Source: Candidatus Parcubacteria bacterium (GTDB lineage Bacteria; Patescibacteriota; Minisyncoccia; Phycocordibacterales; CAIZLB01). Taken from it: a DNA stretch of 31,024 nucleotides. The notes beneath the pieces are model-generated. The model was not told where the DNA came from and made no database searches. It was given only the letters and a program-made list of their open reading frames with translations. Every line of letters begins with the position of its first letter. Within the stretch, counting starts at the first letter, position 1. Below are positions 1 through 7,624 of this stretch, piece by piece. The position numbers were made by a program, and so were the translations under genes. Location of the stretch: the NCBI GenBank assembly GCA_014378965.1, contig JACMMR010000061.1:1-31024 (forward strand), in the 5' to 3' direction.

Positions 1-522
1 ATGACCTTCATCATTTTTGCAGCTATTCAGGCCAACGTTTACGGAGAAGGAGTAGTCCTCTTCAGTAAGAAAGTGAGTCAAGACACATTCTTGAAATTAG
101 GAGTCCAGTTTCGGACTTCACCGTGGCAAAGACTTGTCACCATACAAAAGGACCGTGATTCCTGGGATCTAACTGTAGTTAAGAAAAAACCGAACTCAGT
201 AAACAACTACAAGGTTATGATTACGTTCGTAGTTCCAGGTACCATAGATCCTGGCATGACAGCGACTGGTCGTTTCCCCACACAGCTTGGTATTCGAGAT
301 CAAGACAAGCAAGGTTACACGATTATATGTCGTGATATTGACCAAAATAAGCTCGGATACTTCCACAAAGAAGATAATGGTTTAATTGATCTTCCTTCCG
401 GTTCTCACTCGGTAGTCTTTATACCCGATCCAAACGTGAAAAAGAGTAAAAGAAACCCGACCGTAGCCATTGTTTATATCGACAGTGCCATTGTTACCGC
501 AGTGGGCACCCCCGCCAGCTAG
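1..522 (+). CDS. Hypothetical protein, possibly 5'-truncated by the window edge
   Basis: I do not recognise this protein. The reading frame is open from the first base, which happens to be an ATG, so the true start may lie outside the window. The visible 173 residues are mixed hydrophilic and beta-rich, with many Lys, Arg and Asp and no cysteine cluster, and the hydrophobic first ~15 residues could be the end of a signal or a buried strand. Base composition is higher than in its neighbours (about 43% G+C in the first 180 bases against about 33% in the next gene). A strong hairpin terminator follows at once, so it ends its own transcription unit. It resembles the orphan at 21416-21946 in composition and isolation, not in sequence. 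Coding is likely; function is unknown. Confidence 0.7.
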   Translation: MTFIIFAAIQANVYGEGVVLFSKKVSQDTFLKLGVQFRTSPWQRLVTIQKDRDSWDLTVVKKKPNSVNNYKVMITFVVPGTIDPGMTATGRFPTQLGIRDQDKQGYTIICRDIDQNKLGYFHKEDNGLIDLPSGSHSVVFIPDPNVKKSKRNPTVAIVYIDSAIVTAVGTPAS

Positions 523-549
523 GCGGTGTAGCACACCAAAAAAAATAAC

Positions 550-587
550 CACTTACTGAGTTAATCTCAGTAAGTGCGTTTTTCTTT
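550..587 (+). terminator. Rho-independent terminator
   Basis: An 11-bp perfect stem (550-560 with 566-576), a 5-nt loop and a T-rich tail interrupted by one C. It closes the orphan gene ending at 522 and insulates the methyltransferase. Confidence 0.9.
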
Positions 588-613
588 ACACAGGCTTAAT
601 CATCAGGTAACCT
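585..613 (+). promoter_or_regulatory. Putative promoter for the methyltransferase gene
   Basis: TTTACA at 585-590, 17 nt spacer, TAACCT at 608-613, then 7 nt to the ATG at 621. The -10 is a weak match and the -35 overlaps the T-tail of the preceding terminator. The spacing agrees with the better promoters in this window. Confidence 0.4.
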
Positions 614-620
614 TGATCTA

Positions 621-1625
621 ATGAATCAATTCGTGAAACTTACTTTTACACCAGGCCTCAAAGAGGTTGTTTTACAGGAATTAAAAGAATATATTCTTAT
701 TTCAGAATCTGAACACACGATCTCAATTGAACTACCCAATAATTTCCAAAATATCCTTTCTTTAAAATCAATCAATAGTGCCTATATTGCAACGAGTGAT
801 AAAAAATATAATCCTCGTTATTTACACAAACACAAATCAATTCTTGGAAACCTTATAGAAAAAGTTATAATTAAAAAAGAAAAAGAATTTAAAACTTTTA
901 AAATTCGCTGTGCTGGTTCTCAGACACAAGAAATCATAGAAATTGAAAAATACATTCAAGAAACATATACAATTAAAAAAAATGATGTTGCTGATTTAGA
1001 AATATACATAAATAAAATAGGTGATGATTGGGAAATATCAGTACGACTATCCCCTCGACCACTTTCAGTTCGTGACTATAAAATTTCAAATATAAAAGGT
1101 GGATTAAATCCAAACATAGCATATGCAATAAATACTTTTTGTAATTTAAAAAATAGTACATCTTACTTAAACATTTTCTCTGGTTCAGGAACATTACTTA
1201 TAGAGGCAGGGCTTGTCAATCCCCATGTCAAGCTTGTTGGATTAGATATAGATAAAAAAACAAATTCATTAGCGATACAAAATATTAAAAAGGCAGGGCT
1301 AATAAAAATTATTAAGATAAAAACTGGAGATATTTTTGAAAGTCCGGATGTTGAAAAATTTGATGTTATTACTTCAAATTTACCCTTTGGAATGCAAATT
1401 TCAAAAGGTGAAGATTTAAAAAAGCTATACCAACAATTTATAGACTATAGCGAAAAAGTCCTATACTCTAAAGGTAGATTGGTCGTATACACTACTGAAT
1501 ATGAAATTTTAGAATTAATTCTTAAAAACTCAAAGTTTGAAATCGTAAAAAAACTAAACTTAAAAATTCCAACAAATGTAAATTCGTATCTCTATCCAAG
1601 AATTTTTGTATGTGATTTGATATAA
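621..1625 (+). CDS. THUMP-type class I SAM-dependent RNA methyltransferase
   Basis: Predicted to methylate a guanine N2 in tRNA or rRNA in the cytoplasm (Trm14/TrmN/RlmL-like family). The first ~150 residues fit a THUMP-like RNA-binding region with a divergent N-terminus. The catalytic Rossmann part follows: an LNP segment at ~162, the SAM-binding loop NIFSGSGT at residues 184-191, an acidic GLDID strand end at ~207-211, and the catalytic-type SNLPFG at 252-257, which corresponds to the [DNS]PP[FY] motif of N-methyltransferases. Length (334) is normal for the family. The ATG at 621 is the only start that keeps the whole N-terminal domain. Which RNA and which position it modifies cannot be decided from sequence alone; free-standing Trm14-like enzymes usually act on tRNA position 6, RlmL-like ones on 23S rRNA. 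Confidence 0.85.
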   Translation: MNQFVKLTFTPGLKEVVLQELKEYILISESEHTISIELPNNFQNILSLKSINSAYIATSDKKYNPRYLHKHKSILGNLIEKVIIKKEKEFKTFKIRCAGSQTQEIIEIEKYIQETYTIKKNDVADLEIYINKIGDDWEISVRLSPRPLSVRDYKISNIKGGLNPNIAYAINTFCNLKNSTSYLNIFSGSGTLLIEAGLVNPHVKLVGLDIDKKTNSLAIQNIKKAGLIKIIKIKTGDIFESPDVEKFDVITSNLPFGMQISKGEDLKKLYQQFIDYSEKVLYSKGRLVVYTTEYEILELILKNSKFEIVKKLNLKIPTNVNSYLYPRIFVCDLI

Positions 1626-1626
1626 T
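1618..1626 (+). promoter_or_regulatory. Extended -10 promoter overlapping the upstream stop codon
   Basis: TG-A-TATAAT; the TAA of the methyltransferase (1623-1625) is part of the hexamer. Six nt separate it from the ATG at 1633, which argues for that start over the ATG at 1627. Confidence 0.65.
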
Positions 1627-1632
1627 ATGAAC

Positions 1633-1944
1633 ATGACAAATCAAGAAATGGATATGACACCAGATTATAGTAGAATCCCTTTTTTAGAAAGATTAGATTT
1701 GCAAAAAATACTGATTCCAAAAATGATCCCAGATTACAATCTAAAATCAGATGAAGATAAACATCGATTAGCTTTTGAATGGGCTGATCCTGAAACTCAA
1801 AATTATGCTTTAAAAGTAAGTGATATTATTGATAGTACAATAAACAAAGAAATTAGGGATCTTATATTATTGCACGACTACGAAAAAGCTTGCGAACTCA
1901 TAATACCAATGTTGCATGAAGAAGCCCATGCCCATGCAGCATGA
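1633..1944 (+). CDS. Small hypothetical protein
   Basis: A 103-residue soluble protein that I do not recognise. It is acidic and probably mostly helical, begins MTNQEMDMTPDYSRIPFLER, and has a His/Ala-rich tail (HEEAHAHAA) that could bind metal, though this is only a guess. An in-frame ATG two codons upstream (1627) would also work, but it lies immediately after a perfect extended -10, so transcription should start at or near 1633. It ends in TGA, one of the few UGA stops here, five bases before the convergent gene at 1950. Coding is supported by codon use and by its fit between neighbours. Confidence 0.7.
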   Translation: MTNQEMDMTPDYSRIPFLERLDLQKILIPKMIPDYNLKSDEDKHRLAFEWADPETQNYALKVSDIIDSTINKEIRDLILLHDYEKACELIIPMLHEEAHAHAA

Positions 1945-1949
1945 AAACT

Positions 1950-2630
1950 CTAGAAAAGTATCTTCTCACCTCCTTTCAGAGTTATTGTAGTAATTATATC
2001 TCTCAACTTTTGTATAACTGACTTTGAATCAGCGGCAGTAAATTCTTTTATACTTCCCTCTACAGAGTTCGCGAATTGACTCGCACCCACTCGGGTTTCA
2101 AATTCATAACATGTTCCGTCATATGCTAAACGAAATAATTCTCCATTCGTATAATGTCCCATTGCAGCATCACCTATACCTTGAAACAAACTAATTGTGT
2201 AGTTAGTAGTACTCGCCATGATTGTGGACCTGAGGCCTGTGTAGCCAGTTGGAGAAGTATTTAAACAAGTTATCACAGTTTTCAGATCAATTCGGTTTTG
2301 TATACGTATTCCCGTAGCTTCAAAATTTGTTCCAACATATTCAGATCCAGTGTAATATAAACAATAATTAAATATATCACTACAAGGTGGAATATATGAT
2401 GAAGCTATTATTTGCTCGCTGTTCAAGGCCAGTTCAAAATCTTTTGGTACAACAAATGTTATTACTCCATCTGAATGAGTTTGAGGTGTAGCAGCCAGTG
2501 TAGTTGTAGCAGAAGGAACTTCTACAATAATGGGAGTTGCTTTCTTTTGAAAATACCGACCACCTAATGCAATCAATATTAGAACAATAACCGTAATAAT
2601 AGTACCTTTGTTGTTTTTATAAAAATTCAT
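1950..2630 (-). CDS. Membrane-anchored exported protein of unknown function
   Basis: 226 residues. A short Lys/Asn-rich cytoplasmic N-terminus is followed by one membrane segment (about residues 9-26, TIITVIVLILIALGG), a Thr/Ala/Pro-rich linker (~35-52) and an extracytoplasmic domain with four cysteines (two near residues 83-90, others near 122 and 173) that could form disulfides. No enzyme motif is visible. Many CPR genomes carry proteins of this layout (single anchor, Ser/Thr linker, small beta domain), but I cannot name a family. The start is fixed by an extended -10 seven bases upstream. It converges on the small gene ending at 1944 with a five-base gap. Confidence 0.8.
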   Translation of the reverse strand: MNFYKNNKGTIITVIVLILIALGGRYFQKKATPIIVEVPSATTTLAATPQTHSDGVITFVVPKDFELALNSEQIIASSYIPPCSDIFNYCLYYTGSEYVGTNFEATGIRIQNRIDLKTVITCLNTSPTGYTGLRSTIMASTTNYTISLFQGIGDAAMGHYTNGELFRLAYDGTCYEFETRVGASQFANSVEGSIKEFTAADSKSVIQKLRDIITTITLKGGEKILF

Positions 2631-2637
2631 ACTTTAT

Positions 2638-2646
2638 ATTATACCA
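2638..2646 (-). promoter_or_regulatory. Extended -10 promoter for the anchored protein gene
   Basis: On the minus strand TG-G-TATAAT, then 7 nt, then the ATG at 2630. Confidence 0.65.
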
Positions 2647-2866
2647 CCTCTTATAATATAATCTATTTACCAAACCAGAAAATAACACATTTAAAAAAAG
2701 GCTTGTATTAGACTAGGTTGAAGGTAAGATATTACTCTGTATAGGAGGTTAATTAATAAAATAAAAAATAATTTACACTTATCTTCTAATCTGCATACTT
2801 TTTATTTCAACTCACTAGGCCTACTCTTACACATACTGAAAATAATGTTTTATACGTACTATTTTG

Positions 2867-2875
2867 TGATAAAAT
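2867..2875 (+). promoter_or_regulatory. Extended -10 promoter for the Na/Pi family gene
   Basis: TG-A-TAAAAT, then 7 nt, then the ATG at 2883. The rest of the divergent intergenic stretch 2647-2866 shows no RNA gene or ORF that I can recognise. Confidence 0.6.
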
Positions 2876-2882
2876 AATATAT

Positions 2883-3845
2883 ATGTTTTCAACACTACTT
2901 ATTATATTAGCAACCATCATGCTTTTTCTGTTTTCAGTCAGTAAATTCTCCAGAAACATAGAAACCGTTGCTGGAGAAAAAATGAAATATTATCTAAGTA
3001 AAACAACCGAAACACCAGCAAGGTCAACTTTTACAGGATTTATAATAAATGCAATTTTTCAATCTAATACAGCTATCACTGTTACATTAGTTGGTTTAGT
3101 TAATGCAGGACTCGTAACATTTCCAGGAGCTCTGGGAATTATTATTGGATCTAATGTTGGTAATACACTTACCTCTCAACTTATTGCCTTTAATATCATG
3201 GCATTTGCTCCAGTATTTATTGTTATTGGTTTTTTAATGAAGCGATTTAAAAATCCTATAAAACATTATTCGGGGCCAGTATTTTATTTTGGGTTATTAT
3301 TTTTGTCTTTAAGTTATTTGCAATTATTAATAGCTCCCTTTATAGCAAATCCAGAGGTATTGAGTTTTATTTCAAGCGTTGATTCATTATATATTGCGAT
3401 TATCATTGGTATAGTTGGTGCAGGTATTTTCCAATCAAGTACTGCAATATCTGTACTAGCTATCACCTTTGCAGCTCAAGGAGTACTAAATTTTGATCAA
3501 GCGTTCGGTATAGTCGTAGGCTCTGGAATCGGCACTACAGTAACTGCACTCATTGCTTCTTTTGTAATGAATACAGCTTCACAAAGAACAGCCTTTGCCC
3601 ATCTTTGGTTTAATGTAATGTCTGTGATTATCACAATAGTATTATTTAATCCTGTAAAAACTAGTATATTATCACTAAATACTAGCTTGACACAATCAAT
3701 TGCCAATGCCCATCTCTTTATAAGTATAATAACGGCAGTATTTTTATTACTTACATTCAAATGGTATGTAAAGTTTATAGAACTTATTATTCCTCAAAAA
3801 GGTTTTTTTCATAAATCCCGTGCAGTACTTGTAGACAAAATATAG
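2883..3845 (+). CDS. Na/Pi-cotransporter family membrane protein
   Basis: A 320-residue integral membrane protein of the NptA/YjbB-type Na/Pi cotransporter family. It has the duplicated core with QS(N/S)TA motifs (QSNTAITV near residue 60, QSSTAIS near 185), each followed by GSNVGNT- or GSGIGTT-type glycine segments, which form the substrate site in this family. Around eight hydrophobic segments are visible. The cytosolic PhoU-like domain found in longer members is missing, so this is the membrane-only form. Known members move phosphate with sodium; the actual substrate here is not proven. The diadenylate cyclase gene starts 33 bases after its stop, with its own promoter-like sequence in the gap. 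Confidence 0.88.
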   Translation: MFSTLLIILATIMLFLFSVSKFSRNIETVAGEKMKYYLSKTTETPARSTFTGFIINAIFQSNTAITVTLVGLVNAGLVTFPGALGIIIGSNVGNTLTSQLIAFNIMAFAPVFIVIGFLMKRFKNPIKHYSGPVFYFGLLFLSLSYLQLLIAPFIANPEVLSFISSVDSLYIAIIIGIVGAGIFQSSTAISVLAITFAAQGVLNFDQAFGIVVGSGIGTTVTALIASFVMNTASQRTAFAHLWFNVMSVIITIVLFNPVKTSILSLNTSLTQSIANAHLFISIITAVFLLLTFKWYVKFIELIIPQKGFFHKSRAVLVDKI

Positions 3846-3862
3846 CAAAAAACCATATAATA

Positions 3863-3871
3863 TGGTATTAA
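3863..3871 (+). promoter_or_regulatory. Putative promoter of the diadenylate cyclase gene
   Basis: TG-G-TATTAA followed by 7 nt and the ATG at 3879. A second candidate, TATAAT at 3856-3861, would give a leader of about 10 nt. Confidence 0.5.
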
Positions 3872-3878
3872 TTGAGTA

Positions 3879-5069
3879 ATGGAACTGATAACATACATAT
3901 CGAAATTAGTATCGTTTATACCAATTAAAGACATGTTTGATGTTTTAATCATTACTGTGTGTATTTATTTTGTTCTCGTATTCATAAAACAAACTCGTTC
4001 TTTTTTTATTTTAGGTGCACTCGCATCTTTACTAATACTTAACTTTATTGCACAAACATTTGATCTGACCCTGACACGACAACTTGTTGCCCCACTTTTA
4101 ACATTATTTATAGCAATTTTTGTTATCGTCTTTCAACCAGAGATAAGAAAGTTTTTTAAATGGATATCATCTGGAAGAATTACATCGTTTAAAAAAACTT
4201 TATCAGTACCTGAAAACACTATACAAACCATAGTTCGTGCAGTATTTACTATGGCAAAGCAACGAGTTGGGGCCATACTCGTGCTTCCAGGAGAATTTCC
4301 ACTAGATGACTTACTTGAAGGAGGATTTCCTTTAAACGGACAAATAACAGCTTCAATTATGCTCAGTATTTTTGATTCATCTTCACCTGGACATGATGGT
4401 GCAGTCCTTATTGAAGGTTCACAGATCAAATTTTTTGGACTTCACCTCCCTCTAGCACGTGATTTTAATGAATATCGTCGAGTTGGAACTAGGCACCGTG
4501 CAGGAGCTGGAATAACTGAAAGAACAGATGCAATGGCCATCATTGTGTCTGAAGAGCGTGGTGAAGTTTCCGTATCCACAAAAGGTAAACTGACAAAAGT
4601 TGCTACAGCCGAAGAATTAGCTGATATTATTGCCAAATTTACAGGTGATGAACCAAAAAATATACCATTGAAAAAAAGTTTGGTTTATCAATTTTTTAAA
4701 AAAAATAGAATATTGAAAGTTGCTGCTGTAGCACTCGGACTATCATTTTGGTTTTTTATGGTTTACAAAGCCGGAGTTATAAAAATAAGTTATTCAGTAC
4801 CTGTTGAATATAGGTATGTAAATCCATCAATGGTTATTGTAAATAGTTTACCAGACTCAATCAGTGTAACTGTAACCGGAAATAATACTGATATTGTAAA
4901 CATGAAAAAAGATGATATCAAAGTCATAGTTGATGCAAGTAAGTTTATTATTGGAGAAAATGATATTGTTGTTGGTATAAAAAATATACAAACCCCTTCA
5001 TATATCGAATTGAATAATTTTACCCCAAAGACGGTGAAAGTGAAGACAACAGAAAAGTCTCCTAACTAG
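3879..5069 (+). CDS. cdaA: Diadenylate cyclase (CdaA type) fused to a YbbR/CdaR-like domain
   Basis: Makes cyclic di-AMP from two ATP. Residues ~18-86 hold three membrane segments as in CdaA/DacA. Residues ~100-250 are the DisA_N catalytic domain, with the DGA motif in GHDGA (171-175) and the RHR motif in GTRHRAGA (203-210), both needed for activity. Ordinary CdaA (about 270 residues) would end near 270, but this protein continues through a fourth membrane segment (~279-297) into a beta-rich domain (~303-391) that matches one YbbR repeat: VPVEYRYVNP, a SISVTVTGN strand, VIVDAS, then a closing FTPKTVKVKT. In Firmicutes YbbR (CdaR) is encoded by the next gene and regulates CdaA; here enzyme and regulator appear to be one chain. 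The topology puts the cyclase inside and the YbbR domain outside. The catalytic call is firm and the YbbR call is good. Confidence 0.9.
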   Translation: MELITYISKLVSFIPIKDMFDVLIITVCIYFVLVFIKQTRSFFILGALASLLILNFIAQTFDLTLTRQLVAPLLTLFIAIFVIVFQPEIRKFFKWISSGRITSFKKTLSVPENTIQTIVRAVFTMAKQRVGAILVLPGEFPLDDLLEGGFPLNGQITASIMLSIFDSSSPGHDGAVLIEGSQIKFFGLHLPLARDFNEYRRVGTRHRAGAGITERTDAMAIIVSEERGEVSVSTKGKLTKVATAEELADIIAKFTGDEPKNIPLKKSLVYQFFKKNRILKVAAVALGLSFWFFMVYKAGVIKISYSVPVEYRYVNPSMVIVNSLPDSISVTVTGNNTDIVNMKKDDIKVIVDASKFIIGENDIVVGIKNIQTPSYIELNNFTPKTVKVKTTEKSPN

Positions 5070-5087
5070 TGTGGTACGACTTTTTTT
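5053..5087 (+). terminator. Probable terminator after the cyclase gene
   Basis: A 7-bp stem (AAAAGTC with GACTTTT) around an 18-nt loop that contains the stop codon, followed by T residues. The large loop makes this weaker than the other terminators. Confidence 0.45.
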
Positions 5088-5113
5088 AATTTATTAAAAT
5101 AGAAGTGCCCTTG

Positions 5114-5122
5114 TGGTATAAT
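5114..5122 (+). promoter_or_regulatory. Extended -10 promoter for the META-domain gene
   Basis: TG-G-TATAAT, 6 nt, then the ATG at 5129. The frame is also open from a GTG at 5105, but that codon lies upstream of this promoter. Confidence 0.7.
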
Positions 5123-5128
5123 GTGTAT

Positions 5129-6052
5129 ATGAAAAAAACAATCATTGTATTAATCACAGCACTTGTAGTCGCTGTTATAGGCTTTGTAACTTTTATAAAT
5201 AAAAGTGCACAAGGTGATGTGCCTGAAAATATTCCTCCGATTACAACAATTATATCTGACATTCATGATGGTAGATATACAATCAATGAGGAACAAATAG
5301 TGATGGTAAATGGTTCTTATTCTGCTAGTTTACCTAACTCATCTGTTGTAACAACAACGAAATATTTTGGAAATGAAGTGAAGGGTGACTTCGATCAAGA
5401 CGGTAGTCAGGATATAGCGTTTTTAGTTACTCAAACAAATGGAGGTTCTGGAACGTTTTATTATCTAGTAGCAAAACTAAATAAGAAAGAAGGAACTTTT
5501 GGTACATACGGATATCTACTAGGCGATCGTATTTCCCCACAATCAACTAGCCTTGGTGTAAATGGTGGTATTGTTGTAAATTACGTAGATAGAAAACCTG
5601 GTGAACCTTTTACAGCTAAACCGTCTGTTGGTAAAAGCATTTCTTTGAAACTTGATGTTAAAACTGGACAGTTTGGCGAAGTTGTAAAAAATTTTGAAGG
5701 TGAAGCATCACCAAGTGTTATGAAATTAGATATGAAGACTTGGAATTGGGTTAGTACTACATATAGTGATGGAACAGTTATCACACCTAAGCGAACAGAC
5801 AAATTTTACCTAACTTTTAAAGGTAAAACTTTTTCTGCATCAACTGATTGTAACGGAGTCGGTGGTGAGTATAGAGTAAATAAAAACGAAATTGTATTTG
5901 ATAAAATGATATCAACGATGATGTTCTGTGAAGGGTCACAAGAGGCAGATTTTTCGAAAAGTTTAACACAAGCATCAAGCTATCATTTTACAAGCAAGGG
6001 TGAGTTGGTCTTTGATTTGAAGATGGATAGCGGGGTTATGATGTTTAAATAA
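5129..6052 (+). CDS. Exported META-domain protein
   Basis: 307 residues with an N-terminal signal or anchor (MKKTIIVLITALVVAVIGFV). The middle contains GDFDQDGSQDIAFLVTQ, like the Asp-rich loops of FG-GAP or VCBS repeats and possibly calcium-binding. The last ~100 residues fit a META (DUF306/HslJ-type) domain: WNWVST opening, a KFYLTFKGKTFSASTDCN strand pair with the conserved CN, GGEYRV, then STMMFC and a hydrophobic end. META domains occur in outer-membrane or secreted proteins of uncertain function. I place it outside the cytoplasmic membrane. It is convergent with the TPM gene and shares a bidirectional terminator with it. Confidence 0.82.
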   Translation: MKKTIIVLITALVVAVIGFVTFINKSAQGDVPENIPPITTIISDIHDGRYTINEEQIVMVNGSYSASLPNSSVVTTTKYFGNEVKGDFDQDGSQDIAFLVTQTNGGSGTFYYLVAKLNKKEGTFGTYGYLLGDRISPQSTSLGVNGGIVVNYVDRKPGEPFTAKPSVGKSISLKLDVKTGQFGEVVKNFEGEASPSVMKLDMKTWNWVSTTYSDGTVITPKRTDKFYLTFKGKTFSASTDCNGVGGEYRVNKNEIVFDKMISTMMFCEGSQEADFSKSLTQASSYHFTSKGELVFDLKMDSGVMMFK

Positions 6053-6062
6053 TTCAACTAGT

Positions 6063-6100
6063 AAAAAGGTCGAGTCTCCCTCTGAGCTCGACTTTTTCTT
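6063..6100. terminator. Bidirectional terminator between convergent genes
   Basis: A stem of GTCGAG (69-74) with CTCGAC (87-92), extended by flanking A and T runs that serve as U-tails in both directions, so it can end both the META gene and the TPM gene. Confidence 0.85.
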
Positions 6101-6949
6101 TTACCATCCTCCACTTGATCCACCACCACCGGACGATCCACCTCCTCCCGAGAATCCTCCTCCACCTGAGCCACCACCCATACCTCCCCAAAATCCACCA
6201 CCCCCTCCACCTCTAAAGGTGTTGGGATACTTTGAGACAATCATATCCATTAAAAGACCGAGAACGATTAGACCAAAGGCGAATATAAATCCAGTAACAA
6301 GATAAATAATTAAACCAAAAATAAATCCCACTACTCCACCTGCCCAATATGATTTTGATTTAGAAAAGATATTAACTATTATCTGAAAGAAAATGATGAT
6401 GAGGAAAAATAATAGACTAAATGAATCACCCTTCATATTGTATGTTGGATTCCCAGAATTAACATACTTCTCACCACTATTTATCTTATTTATAATTTGA
6501 TCCACACTTTGATTTATTCCCCCAGAGTAGTTTCCCACACGGAAAGCTGGAGTAATCACGTCCCTCTGTAGTCGTCCTGTATAAACGTCTGGAATTATTG
6601 GCTCTAATCCGTATCCAGTTTCAAATCTATTCTTTCTATCTTTTAAAGCAATTAGAAATAACAACCCATTATTCTTATCTTTCTGCCCTATTCCATTCTC
6701 GTTAAATATTTTGTTAGCCAATGTTTCAATAGTCTCATTTGATGGTAATTCAGATAGAGTTACAATCACAATTTGATTTGTTGTTGAAGCATCAAAAGTA
6801 GCAAGTTTATTTTCCAAAGCAGCCTGCTCAGCATCTGGGATAATATTCGCATCGTCTGTAACATACTGAGTTAATTTCTGGGCATGGACGGATAATGAAA
6901 AAAGACTTACCGCTCCAATAATAAGTACCTGCGAGTAAATCTTTTTCAT
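6101..6949 (-). CDS. TPM-domain membrane protein with a glycine-rich tail (YgcG-like)
   Basis: 282 residues. A signal peptide ending near SVHAQ precedes a TPM domain (TLP18.3/Psb32/MOLO-1), residues ~27-150, recognisable from VTDDANIIP, the NQIVIVTLSELP strand and the GLLFLIALKDRKNRFETGYG segment. Two membrane segments (~178-230) and a Gly/Ser-rich C-terminus rich in GGGG and SSGG follow, as in many bacterial YgcG-type proteins. It lies 7 bases after lemA, a pairing seen widely in bacteria. The biochemical role of bacterial TPM proteins is not settled; phosphatase activity has been shown only for some plant members. No Shine-Dalgarno sequence is visible before the start (TAA, 7 bases, ATG). 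Confidence 0.88.
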   Translation of the reverse strand: MKKIYSQVLIIGAVSLFSLSVHAQKLTQYVTDDANIIPDAEQAALENKLATFDASTTNQIVIVTLSELPSNETIETLANKIFNENGIGQKDKNNGLLFLIALKDRKNRFETGYGLEPIIPDVYTGRLQRDVITPAFRVGNYSGGINQSVDQIINKINSGEKYVNSGNPTYNMKGDSFSLLFFLIIIFFQIIVNIFSKSKSYWAGGVVGFIFGLIIYLVTGFIFAFGLIVLGLLMDMIVSKYPNTFRGGGGGGFWGGMGGGSGGGGFSGGGGSSGGGGSSGGW

Positions 6950-6956
6950 ATTGTAT

Positions 6957-7532
6957 TTAATTTTTAAAATCTACAACTGGTGGAACATTAGATCCTTTTA
7001 CAGATTCAAAATATGGTTCAACTGGGAATCCAAATATTTTTGCAAATATAGATCCGGGAAATCGTTGTACTTGGAGGTTATAGTTTTTTATAAATTCATT
7101 GTATTTTTGTCTTTCTACAGAAACTCTATTTTCAGTACCTTCAAGTTGAACTAACAAATCTTGGATTAGTGCTGATGATTTTAACTCAGGATAATTTTCT
7201 GTAATAACTAGTAACCTTCCTAACGCTGACTCAACCTGAGATGTTGCCTTAACTCTCTCCTCTTGTGTAGAGCCAGTATTTGCAGCAACACCAGCGTAAC
7301 GAGTACGAGCTGCAGCTATTTCACCAAAAACATCAAGTTCTTGTTTAAGTGACCCTTTTATCGCACTTACGAGGTTTGGTATAAGATCAAATCTTCTTTG
7401 ATATTGATTCTCAACTTGTGACCATTGTGCCGTATAGGCTTCTCTTTGACTAACGAGGCCGTTATATGATGAGAATCCCCAGAGCACGATAACTGCCACG
7501 ACTACTAATGTTATTATTGTTGATTTTTTCAT
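6957..7532 (-). CDS. lemA: LemA family protein
   Basis: 191 residues, normal for LemA. One N-terminal membrane segment (TIITLVVVAVIVLWGF) is followed by a helical extracytoplasmic domain with the family hallmarks YNGLVSQREAYTAQWSQVE, RRFDLIPNLVSAIKG, SALGRLLVITENYP and NRVSVERQKYNEFIKNYN, and an end rich in FPGSIFAKIFGF. LemA proteins are conserved but their function is not known beyond envelope association. First gene of a two-gene operon with the TPM gene. Confidence 0.95.
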   Translation of the reverse strand: MKKSTIITLVVVAVIVLWGFSSYNGLVSQREAYTAQWSQVENQYQRRFDLIPNLVSAIKGSLKQELDVFGEIAAARTRYAGVAANTGSTQEERVKATSQVESALGRLLVITENYPELKSSALIQDLLVQLEGTENRVSVERQKYNEFIKNYNLQVQRFPGSIFAKIFGFPVEPYFESVKGSNVPPVVDFKN

Positions 7533-7538
7533 AGTTTA

Positions 7539-7547
7539 ATTTTAGCA
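7539..7547 (-). promoter_or_regulatory. Extended -10 promoter of lemA-TPM
   Basis: Minus strand TG-C-TAAAAT, 6 nt, ATG at 7532. Confidence 0.65.
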
Positions 7548-7606
7548 TTTTTTGAGTGGGATGCAATTGTAATTAGGATTTTTTTATTTAATTTACACAC
7601 ATTTAA

Positions 7607-7615
7607 TGCTATATT
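7607..7615 (+). promoter_or_regulatory. Extended -10 promoter of the dCache gene
   Basis: TG-C-TATATT, 9 nt, ATG at 7625. Confidence 0.55.
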
Positions 7616-7624
7616 TAATGGAAT

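Noticed and set aside
2743..2748. AGGAGG, a perfect Shine-Dalgarno string
   Set aside because: No start codon or open frame follows within range; it lies in a non-coding gap.
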